From: Achromobacter sp. B7
Lineage (GTDB): Bacteria; Pseudomonadota; Gammaproteobacteria; Burkholderiales; Burkholderiaceae_B
Assembly: GCF_003600685.1 (NCBI RefSeq)
Contig: NZ_CP032084.1
Coordinates: forward strand, 4,154,001-4,218,000
Direction of reading: 5' to 3'
DNA length: 64,000 nucleotides
This document shows, piece by piece, positions 18,416 through 27,256 of the stretch (the stretch's first letter is position 1; the number at the start of each line of letters is the position of its first letter). Below the pieces are notes generated by a model. The model ran no database searches, was not told the origin of the DNA, and was given only the letters and a program-made list of their open reading frames with translations. A program made the translations under genes and the position numbers.

Positions 18416-20206
18416 ATGACAACATCAACGGCCCTGGCGCTACGCGGCAGCGGCAAGATCAACGGTGTGTTTTTCAACGCGGCGGGCGATGTGGCGGCCG
18501 TCGCGTCCACGTTTGCCCTGCTGGCCCACCCTCGGGCGCGCGCCGCCTATGGCGGGCGCACCTTGCGCTATCGGGTAGCGTTGTACCGCCGCGACTCGCT
18601 CGTTCCCTTCGCCGCCTTTGATGACCTGCACTATCCCGTCAACGATGTGGCGTTCCACCCTGCCGGCACGACCGTCGCCATTGGCGGCGGCAGCTACGAC
18701 GGCGGCTATTTGTTTGAAGGCGAACTCATCGTCTGGGACTGGCGCGAAACGCACGGCGTTCAGCTGTACAACCAGGTTCCCGAAGTGGTGCGATGCCATT
18801 ACAACGCGGCGGGCGACCAGATCGAAGCATGGGTGCGGCCGTGGGACGACGGCGATGACGCCTGCGATGCCTTCGACGCCTTGTTCCGCGTGCAAGCGCC
18901 AGCGCCTTGCTCCGGTTCGCAAGCGCTGAACCTACACATGGATGCAGCCTCCAGCGTCCCCGCCGAGCTGCGCGCACAAGCCTTGCGCGCCCCAGATATC
19001 CAGGAGCTGGAAGCGCGCTTGCAAGCATGGTTCGGCGTAGCCAGGTGGACACACCGGGGTGCCATCCTGGATGTGGCCTGGCTGGATCACGACCGCTACG
19101 CCGCCGTGCACGAGGGCTGCCAGCTAGAGGTCTACCACCGCAACGGCGACCGCCTTGCCACCCACACCGGCGCGGGCCACGGCGTCGAGATCATCACATC
19201 CGGCAAGCAGGTATTGGTGCACGTGGTCGAGAGCGGCCCGGCGGGCCAAATCGTGGGAAGACAGGACGCGCGGCTGTACACGTACACCGGCGCCGGTGCC
19301 AACGCCAACGCCAACGCCAGCACCGGCGCCATCGCCAACGCCGACACCAATGCCGGACTGCCACTGACGCGCGCCTATGACGGCGAATTCACGTTTTCCG
19401 CCACGCAACAAGGCCGGATCCTGGGCCGCCAAAACCGCGTTACGGCGCACCCCGGGCAGGCGCGCGATGTGCTGCTGGACCTGGCGACCGGCGTCGAGCA
19501 TCGCCCAGACCTTGGCCACTACGACTGCTTCAACCACTACCTGCGCATCCGCCACGCGCCCTATCTGTTCCTGCTGCAAGGCACGCCCGCCAGCTCGCAC
19601 GAACGCAAAACCCTGTGCGTGGTGCAACCCGATGGCGCCGTGCGCCGGCTATGGCCGGTTTTAAAAGCCAGCAACGATGCCGCCAGCCACGCCATGGAAC
19701 TGTGCGGCGCCTACGTCGACGATGCACTGGGCCCCGGCCTTGTCATCGGCGGCAAGCACTATTCGCCCAACGTGCGCGCGCCCTACGCCGGCTTTATCTA
19801 CCGCAAGCCCTTGGACCGGGATCGCGAACTATGGCGGCGCCCCATCCCCGCATCGCCCAGCGCCATCGTGCACATGCCCGCCTTGAACCTGATCGCAGCC
19901 GCCTTTCTTGACGGCTCGCTGCAATTGATCGACGCGCAAACCGGCGTGCTGCGGCGCTATGCCCGCGTGCGGGTCGATGGTTTGCCAACGCTGATCTTCG
20001 CCATGGACGCCGACGCGCAATCGCTGGTTGTCGGCACGGTGGATGGCACGATAAAAGTGCTGGAAGCGGGCCAATTCGGTGGCGCGCCGGCTGATGCGGC
20101 CCAAGCCAAACGCCAAGCTTTCGATCAAGCCGGGTTCGATAGCGGCGCGGACGCAGATGCGAACGGCTATGCGCCGGGCACCGCTCCCGTCATCAACCTG
20201 GACTGA
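18416..20206 (+). CDS. WD40/beta-propeller-like hypothetical protein
   Basis: This protein of 596 residues has blade-like repeats such as VAFHPAGTTVAIGGG...LIVWDWRE, VAWLDHDRYAAVHEGCQLEVYHRNGDRLATH and LIAAAFLDGSLQLIDAQTGVLRRYARV. These resemble WD40 or quinoprotein blades, suggesting a scaffold. A central low-complexity stretch of Ala-Asn pairs (near 19293-19345) reflects short tandem repeats. There is no signal peptide, so it is probably cytoplasmic. The ATG at 18416 is used; a TTG at 18401 is in frame. It follows the DUF4105 gene by 18 bases. Function is unknown. Confidence 0.7.
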   Translation: MTTSTALALRGSGKINGVFFNAAGDVAAVASTFALLAHPRARAAYGGRTLRYRVALYRRDSLVPFAAFDDLHYPVNDVAFHPAGTTVAIGGGSYDGGYLFEGELIVWDWRETHGVQLYNQVPEVVRCHYNAAGDQIEAWVRPWDDGDDACDAFDALFRVQAPAPCSGSQALNLHMDAASSVPAELRAQALRAPDIQELEARLQAWFGVARWTHRGAILDVAWLDHDRYAAVHEGCQLEVYHRNGDRLATHTGAGHGVEIITSGKQVLVHVVESGPAGQIVGRQDARLYTYTGAGANANANASTGAIANADTNAGLPLTRAYDGEFTFSATQQGRILGRQNRVTAHPGQARDVLLDLATGVEHRPDLGHYDCFNHYLRIRHAPYLFLLQGTPASSHERKTLCVVQPDGAVRRLWPVLKASNDAASHAMELCGAYVDDALGPGLVIGGKHYSPNVRAPYAGFIYRKPLDRDRELWRRPIPASPSAIVHMPALNLIAAAFLDGSLQLIDAQTGVLRRYARVRVDGLPTLIFAMDADAQSLVVGTVDGTIKVLEAGQFGGAPADAAQAKRQAFDQAGFDSGADADANGYAPGTAPVINLD

Positions 20207-20226
20207 CGGCAGATTCGCGCCCCCCT

Positions 20227-20697
20227 TCATTCCGCCGCCCGCTCAGCCGCCTTCGTGGCAGCCGGCGTGGCCCTGAATGACACGCCCAGGCGGTTGAAGG
20301 CATTCATCAGCCCGATGGCATAGGTCAGGTCCGCCAATTCCTTGTCGCTGAACTCGGCGGCGGCCGCGGCATAGGCCTCATCCGGCACACCGGTATCAGC
20401 CACGCGCGTCACGCTTTCCGCCCACGCAAACGCCGCGCGTTCCTGTCGCGTAAACACCGCGCCCGCTTCATGCCACACCGGCACCAGCACCAGCTTGTCC
20501 ACCGTCACGCCCTGCTTGATCAGGTCGCGCGAATGCATGTCGATGCAATAGGCGCATCCGTTGATCTGCGACACCCGCAAAAACACCAGATCAATCAAGG
20601 TCTTCGGCAGGCCGCAGTGCTGAAGATAAACATATACCGCGCCAAAAGCCTTATACCCGTCGGGCGAAGCTTTGGCATAGTCAAGGCGAGCATTCAT
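20227..20697 (-). CDS. Carboxymuconolactone decarboxylase / AhpD-like peroxidase family protein
   Basis: This 156-aa protein has the AhpD-like core with the redox motif CAYC (Cys48, Cys51) and the downstream helix CIDMHSRDLIKQG, with His55 as the proton relay. Family members reduce hydroperoxides or act as decarboxylases; the CxxCxxxH arrangement favours peroxidase activity. It lies convergent to the propeller-like gene. It is the last chromosomal gene before the tailocin element; the 90-base gap to the spanin gene shows no attachment-site repeat. Confidence 0.88.
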   Translation of the reverse strand: MNARLDYAKASPDGYKAFGAVYVYLQHCGLPKTLIDLVFLRVSQINGCAYCIDMHSRDLIKQGVTVDKLVLVPVWHEAGAVFTRQERAAFAWAESVTRVADTGVPDEAYAAAAAEFSDKELADLTYAIGLMNAFNRLGVSFRATPAATKAAERAAE

Positions 20698-20787
20698 GAT
20701 GGCATCCTGGTAAAGACATTTCAGAACCGCTATCGTGCGCCCACTTGGCCCAGCCGGACAGAGCCATGACGCGCAATATGGACTAGG

Positions 20788-21015
20788 TCATGATGGCGCC
20801 CCGCCACACAGCTGGCGCCAGACGGCATTGCCATCCCGGATCTGCCGCCGGACGGAAGCCGGCGTGGCATCCACCTGCGCCGCCGTATCAAAGTAGACGG
20901 GCCGCGCGTGCTCGCAATATTCAACGCCCACCCGGGCGGGCGCCACGCACCCAGTCACGCTTAAGCTCGTCAGCAATGGCAGCATCGTCCATCCCAGCCG
21001 TTTGATGTTGCACAT
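20788..21015 (-). CDS. Rz1-like outer-membrane spanin lipoprotein
   Basis: This 75-aa product has a short signal with lipobox VTGC, giving a lipid-anchored periplasmic peptide. Its first 95 bases overlap the end of the Rz-like gene in another frame, the classical nested Rz/Rz1 arrangement. Spanins join the outer and inner membranes in the last step of lysis. Unlike lambda Rz1 it is not proline-rich. Role comes from lipobox, size and nesting. Confidence 0.75.
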   Translation of the reverse strand: MCNIKRLGWTMLPLLTSLSVTGCVAPARVGVEYCEHARPVYFDTAAQVDATPASVRRQIRDGNAVWRQLCGGAPS

Positions 21016-21187
21016 CCCTTACCTCCTGCCGAGCCTGGTCGGCCTGCCGATTGATTTGCGTGTCGCGCCCCTGGCGTTCAGCGCGCGATCCCACGCTGCG
21101 CCCTCGCAAATACGCCAGCAGCACCACAGCGCTTGCGGCCAACGCGGCCACCGCCAAGGTCTTGAACCGTTCAAGCCACGCGAACAT
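20921..21187 (-). CDS. Rz-like inner-membrane spanin (i-spanin)
   Basis: This 88-aa protein has an N-terminal membrane anchor (residues about 8-28, FKTLAVAALAASAVVLLAYLRG) and a charged, coiled-coil periplasmic region (RQADQARQEVRDVQHQ). That is the layout of i-spanins. The ATG at 21187 lies inside the end of the endolysin gene with a 17-base overlap, and the 3' part overlaps Rz1. It completes a holin, endolysin, Rz, Rz1 cassette. Confidence 0.8.
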   Translation of the reverse strand: MFAWLERFKTLAVAALAASAVVLLAYLRGRSVGSRAERQGRDTQINRQADQARQEVRDVQHQTAGMDDAAIADELKRDWVRGARPGGR

Positions 21188-21665
21188 GCCGTCCCCCGAT
21201 AGCGCCCATGGCTTGGGCATACAGCGCGAGCCAAGTGTGCTGATGCGGTTTGCCGGGGCGCCAGGTGCGCAGGTACAAGGCCCAGGCGCTGTCGGCGTCC
21301 CCCTCGTCAGGCAAACGACCCGGGTCGGTCCACAAGAGCAGACGCGCAAAGCCGGCGGCAAGCACGTCGTCCGCTTCCAGGGCGGTGTAGACGGCGCCCG
21401 CCGTGGCCGCCACGTCGCGTTCGGCGCAGAGCCGGCGGGCAGGTCCGTAAGTGGCAGCATGCGTCAACACGCCTCGCACGCCACCGCCTTGCTCGAACTG
21501 CCAGAAGCCTCGGGCCGGTCCACCGACTTGCCGACGATGCAGAAAGCGGCTTTCCTGCAAGCCGATAGCCAGCAAGAGAACGCGGGCCTGCGGCGTGTCC
21601 ATCGCGGGCGGAAGCAGCGTCAAGGCGGGGGTAACTGTGTAATCACAAATTGCGTGTAGGTCCAT
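21171..21665 (-). CDS. Endolysin, lysozyme/transglycosylase-like
   Basis: This 164-aa protein has a lysozyme-like core: LLLAIGLQESRFLHRRQVGGPARGFWQFEQGGG, where the Glu of QESRF is the likely catalytic acid and GFWQFE is the typical following motif of soluble transglycosylase folds. No signal peptide is seen, so export depends on the holin. AGAGG precedes the ATG at 21665. It lies 60 bases after the holin gene and overlaps Rz by 17 bases. In a tailocin it releases the particles by lysis. Confidence 0.8.
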   Translation of the reverse strand: MDLHAICDYTVTPALTLLPPAMDTPQARVLLLAIGLQESRFLHRRQVGGPARGFWQFEQGGGVRGVLTHAATYGPARRLCAERDVAATAGAVYTALEADDVLAAGFARLLLWTDPGRLPDEGDADSAWALYLRTWRPGKPHQHTWLALYAQAMGAIGGRHVRVA

Positions 21666-21725
21666 AGCCGCCTCTCATCTTGCCCGCTGACGCACTACGA
21701 CGCAAAGGGGGTGCCGAAGACATAA

Positions 21726-22016
21726 TCACTTCGCGCCGCCTCCGAGTTTGAATGCAAGGATCCGCCGCGCGGCAACCTCCAGCACTTGTTCACCCAGGAT
21801 GCCCACTGCCGCCCCGGCGCCGACTAATACCGGCATCGGCGCGTCCGGATACGGAATCAGCAACAGTGTGACTACGGTTGAAAGAGCGCTTCCGAGAATC
21901 ACTCGTCCGGCCACCACACGCCACGGTAGTTCTTCCTTGTTTGTTAGAGCACGGCCGACCGCCACCAGCGCGCCTACGCCAGCCAACCATGCAAGGGTTC
22001 GTTCCCAGTCGGACAT
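21726..22016 (-). CDS. Holin-like small membrane protein
   Basis: This 96-aa protein has three hydrophobic stretches (LAWLAGVGALVAVGRAL, VVAGRVILGSALSTVVTLLLI and MPVLVGAGAAVGILGEQVLEV) and a short basic C-terminus ending KLGGGAK. Size and position directly before the endolysin gene support a holin. The ATG at 22016 (MSDWERT) is used rather than the longer frame. It forms pores that time lysis. Confidence 0.8.
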   Translation of the reverse strand: MSDWERTLAWLAGVGALVAVGRALTNKEELPWRVVAGRVILGSALSTVVTLLLIPYPDAPMPVLVGAGAAVGILGEQVLEVAARRILAFKLGGGAK

Positions 22017-22060
22017 ACGACCTCCATAGACGAAAAAAAACCCGTCGAAACGGGCGGTCG

Positions 22061-22666
22061 CTAGACAACGGCTTCTGGCCGCGTCGGCCACGAGACGTTC
22101 CGCGGAAAACCCGCGTTAGATTCGACACGATTCAGCGCGATCCGGTAGCGTTTCCATGCTTGAAGCCGTGCCTCGTCTCCAGCGAGAGGAATGCCAAGAT
22201 CCACCGCGTCTTGCAACGGGGCAATACGAATCGCGGCTTCTGCAAGCAACGCGTCACGTTGAGCAAGCACGCGAGCAGCAACAGCCTCTTGCGGCTCGGG
22301 AGGGCGCGGCAATGTAATGGGTTGCCCGTCGGGATTAGCCGCAATGACTCTGCCCAGAGCCAGCTGTGCCTGAATATCGTTGGCCAGGGAAACACTCACG
22401 GGCACAGAATCCGACGGAATCGCCGCCGCGCTATTGATACCGGTATGAAAGAACATCAATTCCGACGGGCTGAATACGATTCTAGGAACGGTCGAAGGCC
22501 GCCCGTCCTCCTGCACGATGAGCAGCCGATCCCCGCTTTCCAGTTCGCCAAGCAATTTTTCCGCCACTGCGGAACTCACCTCGACACAATCTGCGGGAAG
22601 GCGATCTTCGGGTTCGCCCGCCAAGTTATAGAACTCCTGCATCGACGCGCTAAACATCCATTTCAT
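22061..22666 (-). CDS. Tail fibre assembly (chaperone) protein
   Basis: This 201-aa protein starts MKWMFSASMQEFYNL with AAGGA before the ATG at 22666. The pattern of a short N-terminal beta segment, an ELESGDRLLIVQEDGRPSTV middle and a helical C-terminal half with R-rich PLQDAVDLGIPLAGDEARLQAWKRYRIALNRV is that of Mu/P2-type tail fibre assembly proteins (Caudo_TAP). It lies 16 bases downstream of the fibre gene, the usual order. It helps fold and trimerise the fibre and so co-varies with host range. Confidence 0.85.
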   Translation of the reverse strand: MKWMFSASMQEFYNLAGEPEDRLPADCVEVSSAVAEKLLGELESGDRLLIVQEDGRPSTVPRIVFSPSELMFFHTGINSAAAIPSDSVPVSVSLANDIQAQLALGRVIAANPDGQPITLPRPPEPQEAVAARVLAQRDALLAEAAIRIAPLQDAVDLGIPLAGDEARLQAWKRYRIALNRVESNAGFPRNVSWPTRPEAVV

Positions 22667-22682
22667 GTCATTTCCTTTTTCG

Positions 22683-25115
22683 TTATCGTGGCAAGCAGAA
22701 AAGTAGCCATTGCACGCCCCGAGGAGCCGCAATGGCGCCCCCACCGGGGCCAGGTCGGTAGGCAGCGATCTGCATTTTCGTGGCTGACTCAATAAGGCTG
22801 ACCTCGCACCATGCGGCTGACGCCGCGGACCCTACGTTGCCATAGCATGTCGCTACATAACCCAGGATATAGCTCGGGATATAAGGAGCAATGGTGTAGC
22901 TGTCATAGCCTGCTGACGATCCCCACTGAATGACGAGATTTCCCGCCCCTGGCAGCCGCTGGAACCCCTGCCCCTCCAGTCGACTGTTACCCCCGCCGAA
23001 CGCCCGAGCCATAAGTTGCGGCGTCAACAGCCGATAATTGTCGGTGCCGGCCTGCGCCAGTACATCGGTCGCTAGACGCCCATTGACCGCAATGGCAGCG
23101 GTCAGAGGCGTCATCGCAGAAGAGCCGTCTGTGCCCGCAACAGCTTGATCCGCTGTTGCGAGCTTCACCAGACCGGACTGTGTCGCAGACGCAAGATCAT
23201 TCTCCAAGACGCCCCGCTGCCAAGGCGACCACGTCTCGCCATATCTGGCACGCGAATACGTCGCGCCTGAGTTGAAGACCGTGTACATCTGCGTAGAGAT
23301 AGTTTGCCCTGCTACGCCGACTAACAAGGTCCCTGCGAGCGGCACCGGATAATTTCTCGTCAGCGTTGCATCGCTGCTTACGCTTTGGCCATACAGCCCC
23401 GGAGCGATCACGGTGTTCAAATTCATCGATTTCAACGGATTATCCGCCCCCAGCCCGAACGCATTACCCAGGGTCAGAATCCGCCCTGCTGTCGCATCGT
23501 TCGGGGCGGTTTGCGTATCCAGTTCATGGGTATGGCTGGTCGACGTGACCGCGTTCGTCGTCACGGCGGTCAGCTTGGACGGAATGCCCAGAGCCACAGT
23601 GCGATTGGCGCCCAATGTACCGCCGCCGCTCAGGCCGTTGCCAGCCAGAAGTGATACGGCAGCATTGGCTTTCAGGTCCAAAGCGTCCTGCAGGCCGTTT
23701 ACCGTGGGGATATCCGCCCGGCCGAAAGCCAGATTGCCGCTCGCCAGGGTCTGCGACACGGTCTCAAACGCCGTCACCGGCTCGACCTTCCAACCCACGC
23801 CCCAACCAGCCACCGACGCGCCGGAGGTGTTGTATTTGGCTTGCACTTCCGACACGGTCACGCTTGCGTATGACCAGGACTTGGTTGTGTCGCCGATCCA
23901 GATGCATGGAAGGCCCGCCGCGTCCGAACCGAACCGGACAGGCAGATCGGAAGCCGCGCTGCCCGCCAGCACCGTCGCGCCGCAGCGTGCCCACGCCTTC
24001 GTTGTTTGCACGTAGCCATGGATCAACAACGACACCGGCGGCACGCCGTCCAGGTACTCGAAGACATCCACCCGCAAACGCAGCATCGTGTTCGCGCCGA
24101 CCGCCGCGGCGGGCAACGTGATTTTCATCGCGCCAACCACGGTTCCGGTGTGCGTGGAATAACCCCCACCATCCGGCAGCAGGACATGCGCGGTGCGTCC
24201 TGACGCGGTATTCGTTCCGTACTGGGCGCCGATCGCCGCGCCCGTGCCCAGCACCAAGGGCCCGCTGATATCGCCGCCGGCCTTGGGCAGCGCCTGGATG
24301 TCTTCCAGCACCTGCGCTGGGGTGCGGGGCACCAGCGCGCCGGTTCCCGCGCCCGTCACATACGAACCTGCCGCCACGGTTGCCATACCCGTGCCGCCAC
24401 GCGCCACGGGCAAGGTGCCGGCCGATGCCTTCGAGACGTCCAGCGCCGTCACGTTCAGCGCCACGTTGCCCGACCCGTCAAAGCTGACGCCGGCCGCCGT
24501 TGCGCCACCCGTGACCGAGAACGTGCGGGCCGAGGCAAGCTTGGTTGCGGTGGCCGCGTTGCCGACGGCGACTTCGCCGGCGGCGGACACGCGGCCCTTG
24601 GCATCCACCGTGAACGTCGGCACCGCATTCGCGTTGCCGTAGCTGCCGGCCGTAACACCGCTGGGGCTGAGCGTCAGGCCCAGGGAAAGGTTGGCGGACC
24701 CGTCGAACGAACCGGTACCCGTGGCGTCGCCAGTGGCGGCGATGGTGCGCGCCGTCGCGAGCTTTGTCGCCGCACCCGCCGTCAACGACGTGGCCGTGCC
24801 GGACAGACGCGCCACCGGCACCGTGCCGGTCTTCAGGTTCGCGGCGTTCAGGTTCTGTTGCGCGTAGCTCAACGCATCGAAACTCGTGGCCGCCAGCGGT
24901 CTGCCGGTGACCTCGGCCAGGCCGTCCAACTGCTTGTACAGCCAGGCCAGCCGTTCGTCGGTGGTCTGCTGCACCTTGTTGAATTGCTCGACCGAAGGCG
25001 GCACGGATCCGATGAACGACCAACCGGTCTTGTACTGCTGGTCGGTGATGTCCTCCGTCAGGCCGTTTTGTGCCCAGGTCGATTTGAAAAGGTCGAAAAA
25101 AGTAGGGTCTGCCAT
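22683..25115 (-). CDS. Tail fibre protein (receptor-binding)
   Basis: This 810-aa protein has the conserved attachment N-terminus (MADPTFFDLFKSTWAQNGLT) that docks to the baseplate, then long glycine/alanine/threonine-rich repeats including two similar ATKLA(T/S)ART segments, and a C-terminal gp53-like tip rich in aromatic residues (IQWGSSAGYDSYTIAPYIPSYILGYV). The start ATG overlaps the stop of the DUF2612 gene (TGATG). The fibre binds surface sugars and decides which strains are killed. The distal part is the most likely to vary between related loci. Confidence 0.9.
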   Translation of the reverse strand: MADPTFFDLFKSTWAQNGLTEDITDQQYKTGWSFIGSVPPSVEQFNKVQQTTDERLAWLYKQLDGLAEVTGRPLAATSFDALSYAQQNLNAANLKTGTVPVARLSGTATSLTAGAATKLATARTIAATGDATGTGSFDGSANLSLGLTLSPSGVTAGSYGNANAVPTFTVDAKGRVSAAGEVAVGNAATATKLASARTFSVTGGATAAGVSFDGSGNVALNVTALDVSKASAGTLPVARGGTGMATVAAGSYVTGAGTGALVPRTPAQVLEDIQALPKAGGDISGPLVLGTGAAIGAQYGTNTASGRTAHVLLPDGGGYSTHTGTVVGAMKITLPAAAVGANTMLRLRVDVFEYLDGVPPVSLLIHGYVQTTKAWARCGATVLAGSAASDLPVRFGSDAAGLPCIWIGDTTKSWSYASVTVSEVQAKYNTSGASVAGWGVGWKVEPVTAFETVSQTLASGNLAFGRADIPTVNGLQDALDLKANAAVSLLAGNGLSGGGTLGANRTVALGIPSKLTAVTTNAVTSTSHTHELDTQTAPNDATAGRILTLGNAFGLGADNPLKSMNLNTVIAPGLYGQSVSSDATLTRNYPVPLAGTLLVGVAGQTISTQMYTVFNSGATYSRARYGETWSPWQRGVLENDLASATQSGLVKLATADQAVAGTDGSSAMTPLTAAIAVNGRLATDVLAQAGTDNYRLLTPQLMARAFGGGNSRLEGQGFQRLPGAGNLVIQWGSSAGYDSYTIAPYIPSYILGYVATCYGNVGSAASAAWCEVSLIESATKMQIAAYRPGPGGGAIAAPRGVQWLLFCLPR

Positions 25116-25783
25116 CAGTAAATCCCTCGCGCCAGCACGCCGACGCCAAAGCCAAAGAAACCTTGCTCGCGAAAGCCGAAGGGCTTGTCGGTCGAGCCGG
25201 TGATGAGTTGCACGCCGATGCCGGCGGCTTGGGGCACCCACTTGTAGGGGTTGGCCATCAGTGGGTCGTTGGGGCCGGGAATGCGGCTGACCCAGATACG
25301 GATCTTTGCGTTGCCGGCGTTTTGCACCACGACCCGGGTCACATCGAAGATCGGCTTGAGCGAACGGGCGATCTCCGGCGTGGTGCCATGCCCGTTGTTC
25401 AAGGCGATCTTCCAATACAGCAGCTTGCGATACTCCGCGTCCAGCAGCGCGGTAGAGCCGGCCACGGGCCGTTCATTGGCGCGGCGAAAGCGCGCCTGGC
25501 CGAAACCGCCTACGCTCGGCTGCCCTTCAAACCCGAAAAATTGCAGGTAGATCGCTTCATCAATCACGCGCGGCAAGCCGACGATCTCGCCAATGCCGTC
25601 CAACTGCCTGCCCACCGCGGTGTCCAGCCAGCGGTCTTCGTACAGCGCCCGCAGCGCGCCTTGCAGCCCGTCCGCGGGTTTGAGCAGCGCCTTGACCAGC
25701 GCCTCCAACCGCCGCTTGGTTTGAAATTGGCCCAGCCAATGGCCCCAGGCAACCTGCCCGTGGTTCTGATGCAGATCCATCAC
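25115..25783 (-). CDS. DUF2612 baseplate/tail protein
   Basis: This 222-aa protein has the DUF2612 pattern: LYEDRWLDTAVGRQLDGIGEIVGLPR, then YLQFFGFEGQPSVGGFGQARF and YWKIALNNGHGTTPEI. It resembles the gpI-like connector that holds the fibre to the baseplate wedge. It lies between the gpJ-like and fibre genes with overlaps on both sides (ATGA and TGATG), which fits that role. The exact structural place is inferred from order. Confidence 0.85.
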   Translation of the reverse strand: MMDLHQNHGQVAWGHWLGQFQTKRRLEALVKALLKPADGLQGALRALYEDRWLDTAVGRQLDGIGEIVGLPRVIDEAIYLQFFGFEGQPSVGGFGQARFRRANERPVAGSTALLDAEYRKLLYWKIALNNGHGTTPEIARSLKPIFDVTRVVVQNAGNAKIRIWVSRIPGPNDPLMANPYKWVPQAAGIGVQLITGSTDKPFGFREQGFFGFGVGVLARGIY

Positions 25784-27231
25784 GTCACCTCAATGCGCGA
25801 CAGGTCAAACGCGGCCACCTGGAAGTCCTGGATCGCCACGTTGGCGGCGCGAAAGTCCGAGGGCGCGGGCGTGAAGGCCGGGTTGGTCGAGAACGCCAGC
25901 GCCAGGTCCACGGACGCCAGCCCCGGCGTGCGAAAGATGGCGCCGTAAAGCCGTTGCAAGACGACGTCCTCGCCGATGGTGAAGCCCTCGCCCACCGCCG
26001 CCAGGCTCTGGGCGATGCGCTGAAAGCCGTCGGGCGGAAATGCTTGCTCGGACGGCGGCAGCAGTGTCGTGGCGCAACGCACCCAAAGGTAGACACGTTC
26101 AGGCCGGTCGAAACGGATCAGATGGTTGGCGCCCTCTTCATCCTTGACCACCACCTGACGCTGGCCGTGGGTGTCGATGCCCGCCGCCACCACGCGAAAG
26201 ATGGCATCGGCCACCTCGTCATCCAGCCCGCCGTCGGCCACCACGTGCGCGCTGTGCGGCGGGCGGCCCTGTGCGTCCGGCACGTCGGTGCTGTTCATGA
26301 AGACTTTCACGACGCGCACGCCGGCCACGCGGTCGCGCACGTTGGGCGCAATACTGGGCAGCGTTGCCGCGCCCAGACGAAACAGGCCGGTGGTGTAGCG
26401 GGCCCGCAGCTGGGCGGCGTTTTCCGCCAGGCGTCCCGCCACACCCGCTTGCAGATTGTTGACGGCGTCCCACCCGTCCACCTGCGTCACGATGCCATTC
26501 AGGTCGCCTACGTCGGCCCCTTCGTCGGACGCGTCCACCGTTGTCATCAGGCCGGGCGACCCCAGACGAACCAATGACAACGCGGGGGACCACGCGAACG
26601 ACGCTGCCTGCCGCCCGTCCGTATGCAGCCGCACGGAGACGCCGTCGCTGGACACCGCCAGCCCGCTGCCGTTCAGCGCGGCCACCAAGCCCGCCAGCAC
26701 CTGCGGCAAATTCGTCGTGACGCCGCTGGTGTAGGCATAGTCCACGCCGTCAATCGACACGGTATAGGCGGTTTGGGCAGCGACGGCGGGTTGCAGCGTC
26801 ACATCCGCTGCCGCGCCCGGCAGGATTTGCACGGCACTGTCCAGCGCCCATAAGTTCTGGCTGACGCGATGCCGCGCTTGCGCACCGGCCGGCACCGTTG
26901 TGCCCGCCGCGCCATACAGCACCACATAGGCGCGCGAAGGCTCGTCGCGATAGCGCGACACGCCGGTGAACGACACGGCGCGGTCCAGCGAGACGCCCGT
27001 CGCCGAGCCCGGATACATCGCGTAGTAGACGCCTTCAGCCTGCTCCCACAACGTGGCTTCGCGTTCCGCGAAGGTGTCGATCAGCAGGCCGGTAATACTG
27101 TCCGGGCGGGTTTCCACCGCCCCATTGAACCCGGCCGATTGCATGCGAGCACGCAAGTCGGCCACGATTTCCTGGCGGATTTCGGGCAGGCGTGGTCGGA
27201 CGAACCCGTCCGGTGTGACACCGTAGGCCAT
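25780..27231 (-). CDS. Baseplate J/gp47 family protein
   Basis: This 483-aa protein has the gpJ N-terminus (PEIRQEIVADLRARM...FAEREATLWEQAEGVYYAMYPGSATGVSLDRAV) and the following strand-rich TTVPAGAQARHRVSQNLWALD. The middle shows NAAQLRARYTTGLFRLG and the C-terminal RVVKVFMNSTDVPDAQGRPPHSAHVVADGG. It is the main wedge component that moves during sheath contraction. It lies upstream of, and coupled to, DUF2612. Length fits the family. Confidence 0.92.
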   Translation of the reverse strand: MAYGVTPDGFVRPRLPEIRQEIVADLRARMQSAGFNGAVETRPDSITGLLIDTFAEREATLWEQAEGVYYAMYPGSATGVSLDRAVSFTGVSRYRDEPSRAYVVLYGAAGTTVPAGAQARHRVSQNLWALDSAVQILPGAAADVTLQPAVAAQTAYTVSIDGVDYAYTSGVTTNLPQVLAGLVAALNGSGLAVSSDGVSVRLHTDGRQAASFAWSPALSLVRLGSPGLMTTVDASDEGADVGDLNGIVTQVDGWDAVNNLQAGVAGRLAENAAQLRARYTTGLFRLGAATLPSIAPNVRDRVAGVRVVKVFMNSTDVPDAQGRPPHSAHVVADGGLDDEVADAIFRVVAAGIDTHGQRQVVVKDEEGANHLIRFDRPERVYLWVRCATTLLPPSEQAFPPDGFQRIAQSLAAVGEGFTIGEDVVLQRLYGAIFRTPGLASVDLALAFSTNPAFTPAPSDFRAANVAIQDFQVAAFDLSRIEVT

Positions 27232-27256
27232 AGTTACCTCGACAAAAATAAGGGGG

